Source: an uncultured Collinsella sp.
GTDB taxonomy: Bacteria > Actinomycetota > Coriobacteriia > Coriobacteriales > Coriobacteriaceae
Assembly: GCA_900541205.1 (NCBI GenBank)
Contig: UQIV01000005.1
Span: 33,025 to 97,024, forward strand
Direction: 5' to 3'
Length of the DNA stretch: 64,000 nucleotides
Shown here: one piece after another, positions 25,252 through 34,637 of the stretch
Layout: every line of letters starts with the position of its first letter
Numbering within the stretch: the stretch's first letter is position 1
Made by a program: the position numbers and the translations under genes
Notes under the pieces: model-generated
Told to the model about the DNA's origin: nothing
Database searches by the model: none
The model's input: only the letters and a program-made list of their open reading frames with translations

Positions 25252-26250
25252 ATGGCGCATTGCAATGACCAACTCATCGACCAACTGCTCACTCAAGCCG
25301 AACAAGAGGGGCGCTGTCTGATTCCCCCGAGCACGGCGATCCGAAAAGCGCTCCTTCGGCGCACCGGCAGCGCGGTCGTCTCCCCCATGCCGGGACTGTT
25401 CGCGCGCAAAATGCGCTGGGATGAGCTCAACCGGGCGCAGCGTCATTGCGAGATTATTCGCGCCCTTGCGATCATCCACCCCGATTGGACGTTCTGCTCG
25501 TTTTCGGCAGCTTGCCTGCTGGGGCTCGAAGTCTCGTGGCGACACCTGAATGTCGCGCATGTCTGTAGCTCGACAAAGCCGTCGGCTCGTCCGGGCGCAC
25601 ATATTCAGCGGCACCAGATTGAGCCGGCCGGAGCAATACGCAGAGCCGGCATATCGGTAACGCCGCCCATCCAAACGGTCACAGATTGCTTGCTGCAAAC
25701 TGGTTTTGCCGACGGCATGCCCATTGCCGATTCGGCAATCTTAAAGCTCGGCCTTGCGCCGGAACAGCTGATGGAGGCCTTTGAGCAACGAGCGACTGCC
25801 CGCAATGGTCGCGCGATTCGCACCGCCCTCACAACGCTTCGATATGCCGACGCCCGCGCCGAGAGCGGCGGGGAATCGGTCGCCCGAGCCGTCATGATCG
25901 AGACGGGCTTTGCGCCCGACTGGCTTCAATACGAGCTGACGGACCCCTTCGATTCGGCCAAGCCCATACGAACGGACTTTGCCTGGGAGCGCCAGGCGCG
26001 GGAACTCACGCTGGGCGAGCTCGATGGGCTCATCAAATATACCGACCAGACCATGCTGGCCGGACGCACCACCGCCGAGGCGCTCGTTGCCGAACGACAG
26101 CGCGAGGCGCACCTATCGCTCTACGGTCACCCTCTGCTGCGCTTTACCATGAACGAGGTCCGCTCGGCAGGAATGCTCGCCAAAAAGCTGCAGACGGCAG
26201 GCGTCCGGCAGAGCGCTCTACCGACATGGCTCAACGATATTGAGCTGTAG
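25252..26250 (+). CDS. AbiEi-like / DUF559-like protein
   Basis: 332-residue protein resembling actinobacterial type IV antitoxin-like AbiEi family members. The N-terminal half has the winged-helix-type region and the typical SFSAACLLGLEVSW segment. The C-terminal part PIRTDFAWERQ...LGELDGLIKYTDQTM followed by EALVAERQREAHL matches the DUF559-like (Vsr-like) pattern of an acidic residue before (E/D)DG-IKY. An AGGAGG site precedes the ATG. No AbiEii-type nucleotidyltransferase toxin is next to it, so it is an orphan. Clusters of 61-bp repeats flank it on both sides. Confidence 0.7.
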   Translation: MAHCNDQLIDQLLTQAEQEGRCLIPPSTAIRKALLRRTGSAVVSPMPGLFARKMRWDELNRAQRHCEIIRALAIIHPDWTFCSFSAACLLGLEVSWRHLNVAHVCSSTKPSARPGAHIQRHQIEPAGAIRRAGISVTPPIQTVTDCLLQTGFADGMPIADSAILKLGLAPEQLMEAFEQRATARNGRAIRTALTTLRYADARAESGGESVARAVMIETGFAPDWLQYELTDPFDSAKPIRTDFAWERQARELTLGELDGLIKYTDQTMLAGRTTAEALVAERQREAHLSLYGHPLLRFTMNEVRSAGMLAKKLQTAGVRQSALPTWLNDIEL

Positions 26251-26277
26251 GGGCTGCTAAGTTTATGCCCGCCTGTC

Positions 26278-26550
26278 CACCAAACTGGGACACACTTTCC
26301 GGTTGGCAGCACCCGCGGAAACCGTGTCCCAGATTGAGCGCTCAGAATGGGATGCGCTTTCCAAACGACCGGCCAGCGGAAAACGCAACCCATTCTGAGG
26401 CATGCTTCCGGGACACAGCTTCCGGTTGAGGGCCGATCCGGAAAGTGAATCCCATTCTGAGTATCGATTCTGGGACGCTGTTTCCGCCAGAGGCTCTACC
26501 GGAAAGCGCGTCCCGTTCTGAGCGCTCATTCCGGGACGCAGTTTTCGCTC
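26278..26550. repeat. tandem 61-bp palindromic repeat cluster 2 (about four and a half units)
   Basis: Same unit type and orientation as 24719-24955: CGGAAA, TCCC(A/G)TTCTGAG, GGGAC(G/A)CA, TTTCCG at a 61-bp period. It begins with a half unit at 26278. The gap 26251-26656 otherwise holds only the xdhD terminator. Confidence 0.82.
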
Positions 26551-26554
26551 CAAA

Positions 26555-26590
26555 CAAAAGGCCCCGGCTCGCGATGGAGTCGGGGCCAAA
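26555..26590 (-). terminator. rho-independent terminator after xdhD
   Basis: GGCCCCGACTCC / GGAGTCGGGGCC-type stem: on the minus strand GGCCCCGACT...AGCCGGGGCC followed by TTTTGTTTGG. It lies 67 bp past the xdhD stop and ends the permease-to-xdhD gene string. Confidence 0.8.
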
Positions 26591-26656
26591 GGCGCAGCAT
26601 ATGCAGTTGATGTTGAGCGCGAACAGCTCGTCAGCAATGGCCGTCCGCGCTCTACC

Positions 26657-29434
26657 CTACCCGCGATTGCGGGCGCGGCTGTAGGGCGTATCCGCCATGG
26701 GCAGATTTGGACGCAGCTTGCCGTCAAACGCGCGGTAGGCATTCTGTACGGCGGGCGCCGTGGGGATCGTTGCGATCTCGCCGATGCCCTTGCCGCCGTA
26801 TGCCACGGGCAGCAGCTCATCCTTCTCCACGTAGATGGCATGGATATCCGGAATCTCGGGCGCACGGAACAGCCCGAGCGTACCGTACCTTGCCTGGGGC
26901 ACGCAGTCCTTGAGCGGCCAGTCCTCGGTAAGTGCGTAGCCCATGCCCATGAGCACACCGCCTTCGATCTGACCCTGGATGGAGATGGGGTTGACTACCT
27001 TGCCGGAATCGTGCGCGGCATAGACCTCGCTCACGCGGCCGTCGTCATCCAGAATAACCACATGCGTGGCAAAGCCGTAGCAGATGTGGCTCTTGGGGTT
27101 GGGAACGTCGGCGCCCAGCTTGTCGGTCGGCTCCAGGTACACGTAGCCAAACTCGCATCCCTCGAGCGCCTTGATGGCGGCCGCGGGATCCTGAGGATGC
27201 ATACCCTGGCCGGCGACGAGCTCCTGCGTGTGCAGCTGATAGGCGTGACCGTCGTCGTACTCGATCTTGACGCCGTCACCATGCGCGCTCACGGGGGTAT
27301 CGGGTGCAGGCTTTCCGGCCTCGATGCCAACCATGGCATCGCGCAGCAGGAAGGCGGCGCCGCGCACGGCCTCGCCGGTCACGACCGTCTGACGCGAGCC
27401 AGACGTGGTGCCGGAGTCGGGAGCGTTCTCGGTGGAGCACTCGCCGTTGGCAATGCAGCTCAGCGGCAGACCGCAGGCCTCGGCAACGTCCTGCAAAAAG
27501 ACGGTGTTGCAGCCCTGGCCGATGTCGGACGTGGCGGCATAGACCACGGCCACGCCGTTCTCGACGCGAATCTTGCAGCGGCCGGCATCGGGCAGGCCAA
27601 CGCCCACGCCAGCGTTCTTCATGGCGCAGGCGATACCGGCGTGTCCGGGATGCGCATAGTAGGCATCCTTGACCTCGAGCAGCGTCTCTTTAAGCGCCGT
27701 GGAGCAGTCGGCAATCTGGCCGTTGGGCAAAACCTCGCCCGGCTCGATGGCATTACGGTAACGAATCTCCCACGGATCCAGGCCGACCTTCTCGGCCAGC
27801 AGGTCAATCAGGCTCTCGAGCGCAAACTCGGACTGGCAAACGCCAAAGCCTCGGTACGCGCCGGCGGGCGGGTTGTTGGTGTAGTAACCAAAACCGCGAA
27901 TGTCAGTGTTCTGGTACTTGTAGGGGCCGACGGCATGCGTGCAGGCGCGCTCGAGCACCGGGCCGCACAGCGACGCGTAGGCGCCGGTGTCAAAGTTGAT
28001 CTCGCAGTCCAGACCGGTAAAGTTGCCCTCGGCGTCGCAGCCCAGCGTAAAGGTGCCGTCCATGGCGTGACGCTTGGGATGGAACGCGAGCGACTCGGCA
28101 CGCGTGAGCTTGCACTTCACAGGACGCTGAAACTTATATGCGGCGAGCGCGGCCAGGTGCTGGATGGACACGTCCTCCTTACCGCCAAAGCCGCCGCCCA
28201 CAAGCATGGTCTCGACGACCACACGCTCGGGCTCGTTGTCCCAGCCAAACATGTGGGCGCACTCTTTGCGCGTGTCGTAAGCACCCTGGTCGGTCGACTG
28301 CACCTTGACGCCATTCTTGTACGGGAAGGCAACGGCGCACTCGGGCTCCAAGAAGGCATGCTCGGTAAAGGGCGTGGTAAAGCGCTGCGTCACGGTGAAC
28401 GCGCTCTCCGCCAGCGCCTTGGCGGCGTCGCCGCGCGTCACGTGACGGCTCTGGCACACGTTGTCCTTGAGCTCCACCGTGTTGCCAAAGGCAAAGAAGC
28501 TGTCGTGCAGGCGCGGGGCGTCGGCAGCCCTGGCCTCGACAATGTTACGCACGGGCTCCAGCGGCTCGTAATCGATCTTTACGAGCTTCTTGGCCTTCTC
28601 GAGCGTCGCCTCGTCCTCGGCGACCACCAGCACGATGGCATCGCCCACGCAGCGGGTGATATCGCCCTGGGCGATCATAACGTCCCAGTCCTGGATAAGG
28701 TGGCCGACCTGGTTGACCGGCACGTCCTCGGCGCGCAAGATGCCCACCACGCCGGGCAGGGCCTCGGCCTTGGAGGTGTCGATGGAGAGCACGCGAGCAC
28801 GCGGATACTTGGAGCGCACGGCGCTGGCGTAGGTCAGACCCGGCTGATCGAGCTCGTCGATATCGTCGGGATACTTGCCCTCGCCGAGCACCTTCTTGCG
28901 CACGTCGATACGAAAGGCGCGCTTGCCCACGCCGTAGTCGTCGCCGCGCTCCAGGTCCTCGTCAATCCGCTTTTCGCCGCGGAGCACCGCAGCGGCCAGC
29001 GAGATGCCCTCGATAATCTTTTTGTAGCCGGTGCAGCGGCAGACGTTACCGCGAATGGCGTACTTGATCTGCTCCTCGGTGGGCTCAGGGTCCTCGGCGA
29101 TGAGCGCTGCACCCGCCATGACCATGCCGGGAATGCAAAAACCGCACTGCACGGCGCCCACGGCGCCAAAGGCGTACACAAAGGCCTCGCGCACGTCCTC
29201 GGGCAGGCCCTCGACGGTCACGATGTTGCGACCGGCGGCAAGAGCGGTGGTCAGCACGCACGCCTTGACGGCCGCACCGTCCACATGGATGGTGCAGGTA
29301 CCGCAAGCACCTTCGGAGCAGCCGTCCTTGGCGGAATGGATGTGCAGGTCGTCGCGCAGGTAGCGCAGCAGCGGTTTATTCTCCGTCGTCGTGCGCTCGA
29401 CGCCGTTAACGGTAAAAGTGAATTCCTGTGCCAT
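26657..29434 (-). CDS. xdhD: selenium-dependent xanthine dehydrogenase XdhD family
   Basis: Molybdenum hydroxylase acting on purines such as xanthine. The 925 residues fuse an N-terminal [2Fe-2S] pair with the Mo-binding domains but lack a FAD domain, as in E. coli XdhD. The ferredoxin cluster is in CSEGACGTCTIHVDG and the second in CGFCIPGM...CRCTGYKK. Mo-site segments include GGGFGGKEDVS, PPAGAYRGFGVCQSEFA and, near the C-terminus, GGKGIGEIA with the catalytic glutamate. No in-frame UGA is present; selenium would be a labile ligand added by YqeB/YqeC-type proteins. Electrons likely pass to YgfS/YgfK. Confidence 0.92.
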   Translation of the reverse strand: MAQEFTFTVNGVERTTTENKPLLRYLRDDLHIHSAKDGCSEGACGTCTIHVDGAAVKACVLTTALAAGRNIVTVEGLPEDVREAFVYAFGAVGAVQCGFCIPGMVMAGAALIAEDPEPTEEQIKYAIRGNVCRCTGYKKIIEGISLAAAVLRGEKRIDEDLERGDDYGVGKRAFRIDVRKKVLGEGKYPDDIDELDQPGLTYASAVRSKYPRARVLSIDTSKAEALPGVVGILRAEDVPVNQVGHLIQDWDVMIAQGDITRCVGDAIVLVVAEDEATLEKAKKLVKIDYEPLEPVRNIVEARAADAPRLHDSFFAFGNTVELKDNVCQSRHVTRGDAAKALAESAFTVTQRFTTPFTEHAFLEPECAVAFPYKNGVKVQSTDQGAYDTRKECAHMFGWDNEPERVVVETMLVGGGFGGKEDVSIQHLAALAAYKFQRPVKCKLTRAESLAFHPKRHAMDGTFTLGCDAEGNFTGLDCEINFDTGAYASLCGPVLERACTHAVGPYKYQNTDIRGFGYYTNNPPAGAYRGFGVCQSEFALESLIDLLAEKVGLDPWEIRYRNAIEPGEVLPNGQIADCSTALKETLLEVKDAYYAHPGHAGIACAMKNAGVGVGLPDAGRCKIRVENGVAVVYAATSDIGQGCNTVFLQDVAEACGLPLSCIANGECSTENAPDSGTTSGSRQTVVTGEAVRGAAFLLRDAMVGIEAGKPAPDTPVSAHGDGVKIEYDDGHAYQLHTQELVAGQGMHPQDPAAAIKALEGCEFGYVYLEPTDKLGADVPNPKSHICYGFATHVVILDDDGRVSEVYAAHDSGKVVNPISIQGQIEGGVLMGMGYALTEDWPLKDCVPQARYGTLGLFRAPEIPDIHAIYVEKDELLPVAYGGKGIGEIATIPTAPAVQNAYRAFDGKLRPNLPMADTPYSRARNRG

Positions 29435-29446
29435 GGTGATTCCCTT

Positions 29447-29926
29447 CTACACGCCAGCGGCGATGCCGGTGCGGTCGTGGATGGCGCCATGCGGGCAGAC
29501 GACGGCGCACATGCCGCACGACAAGCAATCCGCGCCATCGATATGGGCGCAGTTGTCCTCGATGCGGATAGCGCCGGCGGGGCACTTTTTAGCGCACATG
29601 CCGCAACCGATGCAGCTCGTGTCGCAGATCTTGCGGGCAATGGCGCCCTTATCGGTGTTGTTGCAGCGTACCAGGATGTTCTGGTAGCCGGGAACGAAGG
29701 CAATCACGCGCTGCGGGCACGCCATGCCGCACAGGCCACAGCCCGTGCATTTGGAGCGATCCACGCGGGCGATGCCATCGACCAGCGCAATGGCGCCGTG
29801 GGGGCAGGCCGTGACGCAGGCGCCACAGCCAATGCAGCCTTCGCTGCAGTGGGCGTCGCCACCTGCGGAGGCGCAACCACTTCCGCAGGCAACGTAGGCC
29901 ACGTTATGTTGAATAGATTTGGCCAT
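29447..29926 (-). CDS. ygfS: polyferredoxin with four [4Fe-4S] motifs, YgfS-like
   Basis: 159-residue iron-sulfur electron carrier with four CxxCxxCxxxCP motifs: CIGCGACVTACP, CTGCGLCGMACP, CIGCGMCAKKCP and CLSCGMCAVVCP, so up to four [4Fe-4S] clusters. No signal peptide or membrane segment is seen. It lies 11 bp after ygfK and 12 bp before xdhD, so it probably couples the hydroxylase to the flavoprotein. The gene name is by position and similarity to the E. coli cluster. Confidence 0.88.
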   Translation of the reverse strand: MAKSIQHNVAYVACGSGCASAGGDAHCSEGCIGCGACVTACPHGAIALVDGIARVDRSKCTGCGLCGMACPQRVIAFVPGYQNILVRCNNTDKGAIARKICDTSCIGCGMCAKKCPAGAIRIEDNCAHIDGADCLSCGMCAVVCPHGAIHDRTGIAAGV

Positions 29927-29937
29927 AAGAGACTCGC

Positions 29938-32937
29938 CTATTTCTTAAGAAGGTACGAATAGTTGTCGCGCACGGCCCTGATGGTCAGGCGGACGGCCTC
30001 GGGAAGACCGGTGTTGACGGCATCGACCGAGACGGTGCGGACCGTGCCGGCGACGCGGACCTTAAAGTGGTCCTCGTCCACAGCCAGGAAGCCCTCGTTC
30101 TCGGAGTTCTCCATATCCTGCTCGCTCCAGAACAGGGTGAGCTTGTCCTTGTAGGGACGACCCTCCTGGTAGGGACAGAACACGGCGCAGTTGCCGCACT
30201 CGTTGCACATGCCATCGACGTGGACGACCTGATGCTTGGCCAGGCCCGGCACCTTAATGGCAACGTTGGCGCGGTTGGGGCACACGTCGCAGCAGACCTC
30301 GCACACCGAGCCACAGCCCAGGCAGCGGATCTTGGTGCAGTTGCGCTTGTTGCGGCACAGCGACCCCTTGCGCTCGTAGCAGGTGTCCTCGCGACCGGCC
30401 TGAGCATTCTGGTCGGCGTACTTGTTAAAGTCCACACCGGCGATGGCACGGGCGACCTCGGCGGCGTCGGCGATAGCCTCGACCACGGTAGCAGGACCGC
30501 GACGGCAGTCACCTGCAGCCCAAACGCCCTCGACGCCGGTGGAGGTGGCGGCAAGACGGCCGCGACGGTCGTGCTCGACGCCCGCGGCATCGTACAGGCT
30601 GGCATCGATGCCCTCGCCCACGGCGCAGATCACCGTGGTGGCGGGCAGCTCGACGGTCTCGCCCGTGGCGACGGGGCTGCGACGACCGCTTGCATCCGGC
30701 TCGCCAAGCTCCATAACGTCGCAGGTCAGCACGGCACCGTTGAGCGCCTTGGGCGCCAACAGCTCGCAGAACTCAACGCCATCGGCAAGAGCAAGATCGA
30801 GCTCTTCCTCGTCGGCGGGCATCTGCTTCTTGGTGCGGCGATACACCAGGCGCACGTTCTTCACGCCGGCCAGGCGCTTGGCCACGCGGGCCGCGTCCAT
30901 GGCGGTGTTGCCGGCGCCGATGACCACGACGTCCTCGCCCAGCTCGAGCTTCTCGCCCTTCTTGGCGGCCTCGAGGAACTCCAGCACGTCGAGCTCGGCG
31001 CCCTCGCCCAGGCCCGCAGAGCCGGGCATCCAGGCACCGGTGGCCACGACCACGTCGGTAAAGCCCTGGGCCTTGAGCTCGTCAATGGAATCCACGCGAG
31101 CGTTGAGCTGCACCTTGGCGCCAAAGGCCAAGCAGAGCTCGGCATCGTGGGAGATATCGTCGCTCGCGATACGGAACTCGGGGATCACGTGACGGACCAC
31201 GCCGCCGAGCGAATCGCGGGCCTCGAAGATGGTGACGGGCACGCCGGCACGCGTCAGGAAGAACGCCGTCGCCAGGCCGGCCGGGCCGCCGCCGATAACG
31301 GCAACATTGCGCTCGCCGTCGTTTGCGATGGCCTGGGCGCGCAGCTTGGGCAGCACGGCGGTCATGGCCTCGCGGGCGGCCTTGAGCTTGCTGGCGCGGA
31401 TCTGGGCGCCCTCGGGCTCGTAGAACGCACGCTCACAGGCACGACCGCAGGGATGCGGGCAGATGGTGCCGGTGATGAACGGCAGGGCGTTGCGCTCGAT
31501 GATGATGTTGAGTGCGTCCTCGTAGCGGCCCTCGTCAACAGCCGCCAGGTAGGCGGGAATATCCTGCTGGATGGGGCAGCTCGTGCGGCACGGCGTGGTA
31601 AAGCAGTCGGAAAGCGGGCTCTTGCCGGCGACCTTGCGGTCGGGCAGCGGACGCAGCGGCTTCTTGTAGAGCGGGTTGGTAAGCGAATCGGTCTGGATCG
31701 CGGTCACGGCGTCGAGCGAAATGCCCTCAAACGGCTTGCCGTCCAGATCGCCAAACTCGCCGGCCATCTGGCTAAAGCGCTCGTAGCCACCGGGCTTGAG
31801 CACGTCGGTCGCCAGGGTAACGGGCCAAATGCCGGCATCGTACAGAGCGCGGATGTTGTAGACCGTGGCGCCGCCGGAGTAGCTGATGCGAAGCTTGCCG
31901 TCAAACTGCTCGGTAATGCGGCGGGCAGCCTCGATGGTCAGCGAGAACAGCGAACGGCCCGACATGTACATCTCGGTGGAAGGCAGCTCGTTCCTCGTCA
32001 CGTCGACGGGGAACGTGTTGGTCAGCTTGACGCCAAACTCCAGGCCGCGCTCGGCACACAGGGCAATCAGGCGCTCGAACATAGGCACGGCATCGGCCCA
32101 CTGCAGGTCCTCGCGGAAGTGCGTGTCATCGAAAACGATGTAGTCAAAGCCCAGCTCGTTGAGGCGCTGACGCGCAAACTCATAGCCCAGCAGCGTGGGG
32201 TTGCACTTGATGTAGGTGTTGAGGCCCTTCTCGGTGATCAGATAGGTCGCGATGCGCTCGATCTCGGCGGGCGGGCAGCCGTGCAGGGTGGATTCGGTGA
32301 TGGAGTTGGAGACGCGTGCCGGGATGGACTCGACAAACGCGGCGTCGACATGCTCAAACTTGTCCAGGTTGGCGAGCGTCCACGTGCGGCACTCGTTCCA
32401 GACGTCAGAGCCGCTGGCGTCCTTCATGCCCTCGATGTAGGCGTCGACCTTGGGGCTCTTGATGCCTTCCAGGTCATAACCCACGGACATGTTGAAGACA
32501 AAGCCGTCCGGGCTGCCCAGGCCGTACTCGCGAGCGATCAGGTGGCAGGCAAACCATGCCTTCACGTACTCGGCAAAGGCCTGCGGAACCTCGAGCTCGG
32601 TCGACCACTCGCAGTTGTAGCACTCGTCCTGTGCCACGATGCAGGGTTTGTTCACACACTTGGAGAGCTCCTCGCCGTCCATAACCTGAACGGTCTTGAG
32701 CTCAAAGAAGCGGGAACCGGCCACGTAGGATGCCACGATGTTCTGGGCCAGTTGCGTGTTGGGGCCAGCGGCCGGGCCAAACGGAGTCTCTATGCGCTCG
32801 TCAAAAATGGGAAGCGCGCCCTCCTGGTTGGTCGTGACCATCTTGCGCACGCCAAAGATGGCGTCCTGGGTCTTGTGCTCCTCGATGATCCAGTTCATCA
32901 GCTGCGAAAACGGGATCGGCCTCATGATGTCGCTCAT
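29938..32937 (-). CDS. ygfK: YgfK: putative selenate reductase-type Fe-S flavoprotein
   Basis: 999-residue multidomain oxidoreductase. Residues about 1-420 form a dihydropyrimidine/dihydroorotate dehydrogenase-like barrel (ETPFGPAAGPNTQLAQNIVASY). The middle is a glutamate-synthase small-subunit-like part with a cysteine-rich Fe-S region (CFTTPCRTSCPIQQDIPAY, CPHPCGRACE) and two dinucleotide folds (VIGGGPAGLATAFFL, VIGAGNTAMDAARVAK). C-terminal Fe-S motifs include CLGCGSVCEVCCDVCP and CNECGNCAVFCP. The ATG at 32937 follows AGGAG. It is required for urate use in gut bacteria carrying this cluster (established knowledge) and probably reduces a purine intermediate. Confidence 0.92.
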   Translation of the reverse strand: MSDIMRPIPFSQLMNWIIEEHKTQDAIFGVRKMVTTNQEGALPIFDERIETPFGPAAGPNTQLAQNIVASYVAGSRFFELKTVQVMDGEELSKCVNKPCIVAQDECYNCEWSTELEVPQAFAEYVKAWFACHLIAREYGLGSPDGFVFNMSVGYDLEGIKSPKVDAYIEGMKDASGSDVWNECRTWTLANLDKFEHVDAAFVESIPARVSNSITESTLHGCPPAEIERIATYLITEKGLNTYIKCNPTLLGYEFARQRLNELGFDYIVFDDTHFREDLQWADAVPMFERLIALCAERGLEFGVKLTNTFPVDVTRNELPSTEMYMSGRSLFSLTIEAARRITEQFDGKLRISYSGGATVYNIRALYDAGIWPVTLATDVLKPGGYERFSQMAGEFGDLDGKPFEGISLDAVTAIQTDSLTNPLYKKPLRPLPDRKVAGKSPLSDCFTTPCRTSCPIQQDIPAYLAAVDEGRYEDALNIIIERNALPFITGTICPHPCGRACERAFYEPEGAQIRASKLKAAREAMTAVLPKLRAQAIANDGERNVAVIGGGPAGLATAFFLTRAGVPVTIFEARDSLGGVVRHVIPEFRIASDDISHDAELCLAFGAKVQLNARVDSIDELKAQGFTDVVVATGAWMPGSAGLGEGAELDVLEFLEAAKKGEKLELGEDVVVIGAGNTAMDAARVAKRLAGVKNVRLVYRRTKKQMPADEEELDLALADGVEFCELLAPKALNGAVLTCDVMELGEPDASGRRSPVATGETVELPATTVICAVGEGIDASLYDAAGVEHDRRGRLAATSTGVEGVWAAGDCRRGPATVVEAIADAAEVARAIAGVDFNKYADQNAQAGREDTCYERKGSLCRNKRNCTKIRCLGCGSVCEVCCDVCPNRANVAIKVPGLAKHQVVHVDGMCNECGNCAVFCPYQEGRPYKDKLTLFWSEQDMENSENEGFLAVDEDHFKVRVAGTVRTVSVDAVNTGLPEAVRLTIRAVRDNYSYLLKK

Positions 32938-32999
32938 AGTGAGCTCCTCTCTGTAACGCCCGGCGAGACCGCGCGGCGGGCGCAAATACGGTGTAGCGC

Positions 33000-33072
33000 T
33001 AGCACAGCGCCGGCGACCCCGCGGAGGTCGCCTATACGCGCGCCGGATGCGGCGAAACATCCGACGCGCGTG
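33000..33072. repeat. strong hairpins between ssnA and ygfK
   Basis: The 149-bp gap holds GGCGACC-ccgcgga-GGTCGCC near 33012-33033 and the longer CGCGCCGGATG-cggcgaaa-CATCCGACGCGCG near 33040-33071. Neither is followed by a T-run on the minus strand, so they look like mRNA-stability or REP-type elements. They could set different expression levels of ygfK and ssnA. Confidence 0.55.
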
Positions 33073-33086
33073 AATCTACTTGTGAA

Positions 33087-34442
33087 TTAGTAGGTGCGAT
33101 CGTTGAGCGTGCTCCAGAGCTTCTTGGACTCAGCCATGGTCCACGCGTTGATCTTGTCCTCATCAATGCCAACGAACTCGCGATCCTTGTACAGGACGCG
33201 GCCGTTGATGATGGTGGTGCGGCAGTTTTTACCCATCATGCCAAAGAGCATGTGGCCGTCGATGTTCTCCTCGCTCAGCGGCGTAAAGGGCTTGTAGTCC
33301 ATGACGATGACGTCGGCGGCAGCGCCGGCCTCGAGCACGCCGAGCTTGCGATCGAAGTACTTGCTCGCCATCTTGGCGTTGTTCTCGAACAGCATGGTCA
33401 TGGCCTCGCACCAGCCCACGTTGGGCATGGCGGCGTTGTGGCGCTGAATGATCAGGAAGACCTTAAGGCTCTCGAGCATATCGTGGGTGTAGGCGTCGGT
33501 GCCCATGCACACGGGTATGCCGCGGCGGAAGAACTCGAGCACGGGGGCGCAGCCTACGGCGTTGCCCATATTGGATTCGGGATTGTTGACCAGCCAGGTG
33601 CCGGACTCCTTGACGATATCCATCTCGGCAGGCGTCACGTGGATGCAGTGGCCGAGCATGGTGTCGGGACCCAGCAGGTTGTGCTGCAGCAGGCGCTCGA
33701 CGGGGCTGATACCGCCGCGGTTGAGGCGGGAATCCCACACGTCGTTCATGCCCTCGCACACGTGGATGTGGAAGCCGGTCAGACCGTTGTTGGCCTCGGC
33801 CATCTTGTCCATGGTCTCGTCCGAAAGCGTAAAGGTGGCATGTCCGCCAAACATGGCGGCGATCATGTGGTTGTCGTTATCGCGACGCTCTTTGGCGGCC
33901 CACTGGGCAAACTCGGCGTTCTCGGCAATGGCCTGGTCGCATTTTTCCTGGCCGCGGCGATCAGAGACCTCGTAGCACAGGCACGAACGCATGCCCAGCT
34001 CCTGAGCTGCGTCCTTAATGGTGAAGAGGCTTCCCGGGATCTCGCAGAAGCTCGCATGGTGATCGAAGATCGTGGTGACGCCATCGCGGATGGAGTCAAG
34101 AATCGTGGCGTAGGCGCTGGCCTTGGTGCCGTCGAGCGTCAGGTTGTCGTCGATCTTCCACCACTGCTGCTCAAGATTCTCCAGGAAGTTGGTGGGGTTG
34201 CAGCCCTTAATGGCAAGGCCGCGGGCCAGACCCGAGTAGATGTGGGTGTGGCAGTTGATGAGTCCGGGCATGATGAGGTTGCCCTGGGCGTCGACGTACT
34301 CGGCATCCGGGTACTTGGCCTTGAGCTCGCACTCGGGACCCACTTCGACGATCGTATCTCCGTCAATGGCGACCGCACCGTTTGGAATGAACGGGGCCTG
34401 AGCGTTGCGAGTAAAGACGGAACCGTTAGCGACCAGAAGCAT
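33087..34442 (-). CDS. ssnA: putative aminohydrolase SsnA
   Basis: Amidohydrolase-superfamily enzyme of the SsnA group, part of the anaerobic urate cluster; probably deaminates or hydrolyses a purine-ring intermediate. The metal site is INCHTHIYSGLARG, GHCIHVTPAE and MGTDAYTHD, with the HxH and late Asp. A GGGAG site five bases before the ATG at 34442 sets the start, giving 451 residues. It is downstream of the permease after a 195-bp gap that holds a strong hairpin. Confidence 0.9.
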   Translation of the reverse strand: MLLVANGSVFTRNAQAPFIPNGAVAIDGDTIVEVGPECELKAKYPDAEYVDAQGNLIMPGLINCHTHIYSGLARGLAIKGCNPTNFLENLEQQWWKIDDNLTLDGTKASAYATILDSIRDGVTTIFDHHASFCEIPGSLFTIKDAAQELGMRSCLCYEVSDRRGQEKCDQAIAENAEFAQWAAKERRDNDNHMIAAMFGGHATFTLSDETMDKMAEANNGLTGFHIHVCEGMNDVWDSRLNRGGISPVERLLQHNLLGPDTMLGHCIHVTPAEMDIVKESGTWLVNNPESNMGNAVGCAPVLEFFRRGIPVCMGTDAYTHDMLESLKVFLIIQRHNAAMPNVGWCEAMTMLFENNAKMASKYFDRKLGVLEAGAAADVIVMDYKPFTPLSEENIDGHMLFGMMGKNCRTTIINGRVLYKDREFVGIDEDKINAWTMAESKKLWSTLNDRTY

Positions 34443-34589
34443 AAATGCTCCCTTCAACATCAGGGGCGGGGTTTGACACCTCTGACATAGCGGAGTGCGA
34501 AGCGCCGGCCTACACCGGAAACGGGCCCTCTCCCGTCAACGCTTCACCAAAGGGGCAAACCCTTTGAAGTGCGGCTTGGCGCCGCATGA

Positions 34590-34621
34590 CGTCGGCGGAC
34601 GAGGCGATGCGTCCGCCGACG
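34590..34621. other. GC-rich hairpin between permease and ssnA
   Basis: Perfect 11-bp inverted repeat GTCGGCGGACG / CGTCCGCCGAC with a 10-nt loop, 17 bp past the permease stop. No T-run follows, so it is more likely a processing or stabilising stem than a simple terminator. Confidence 0.55.
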
Positions 34622-34637
34622 AATAGCACCGAATTGG

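Noticed and set aside
25252..26250. A complete type IV toxin-antitoxin pair
   Set aside because: Only the AbiEi-like half is present; no AbiEii-type nucleotidyltransferase is next to it on either strand.
24719..26550. Possible CRISPR array in the repeat clusters
   Set aside because: Units diverge along their length, have no constant repeat with unique spacers, and no cas genes are in the window.
26657..29434. Selenocysteine codon in xdhD
   Set aside because: The frame has no internal UGA; this enzyme class uses a labile selenium ligand, which fits the yqeB/yqeC genes.
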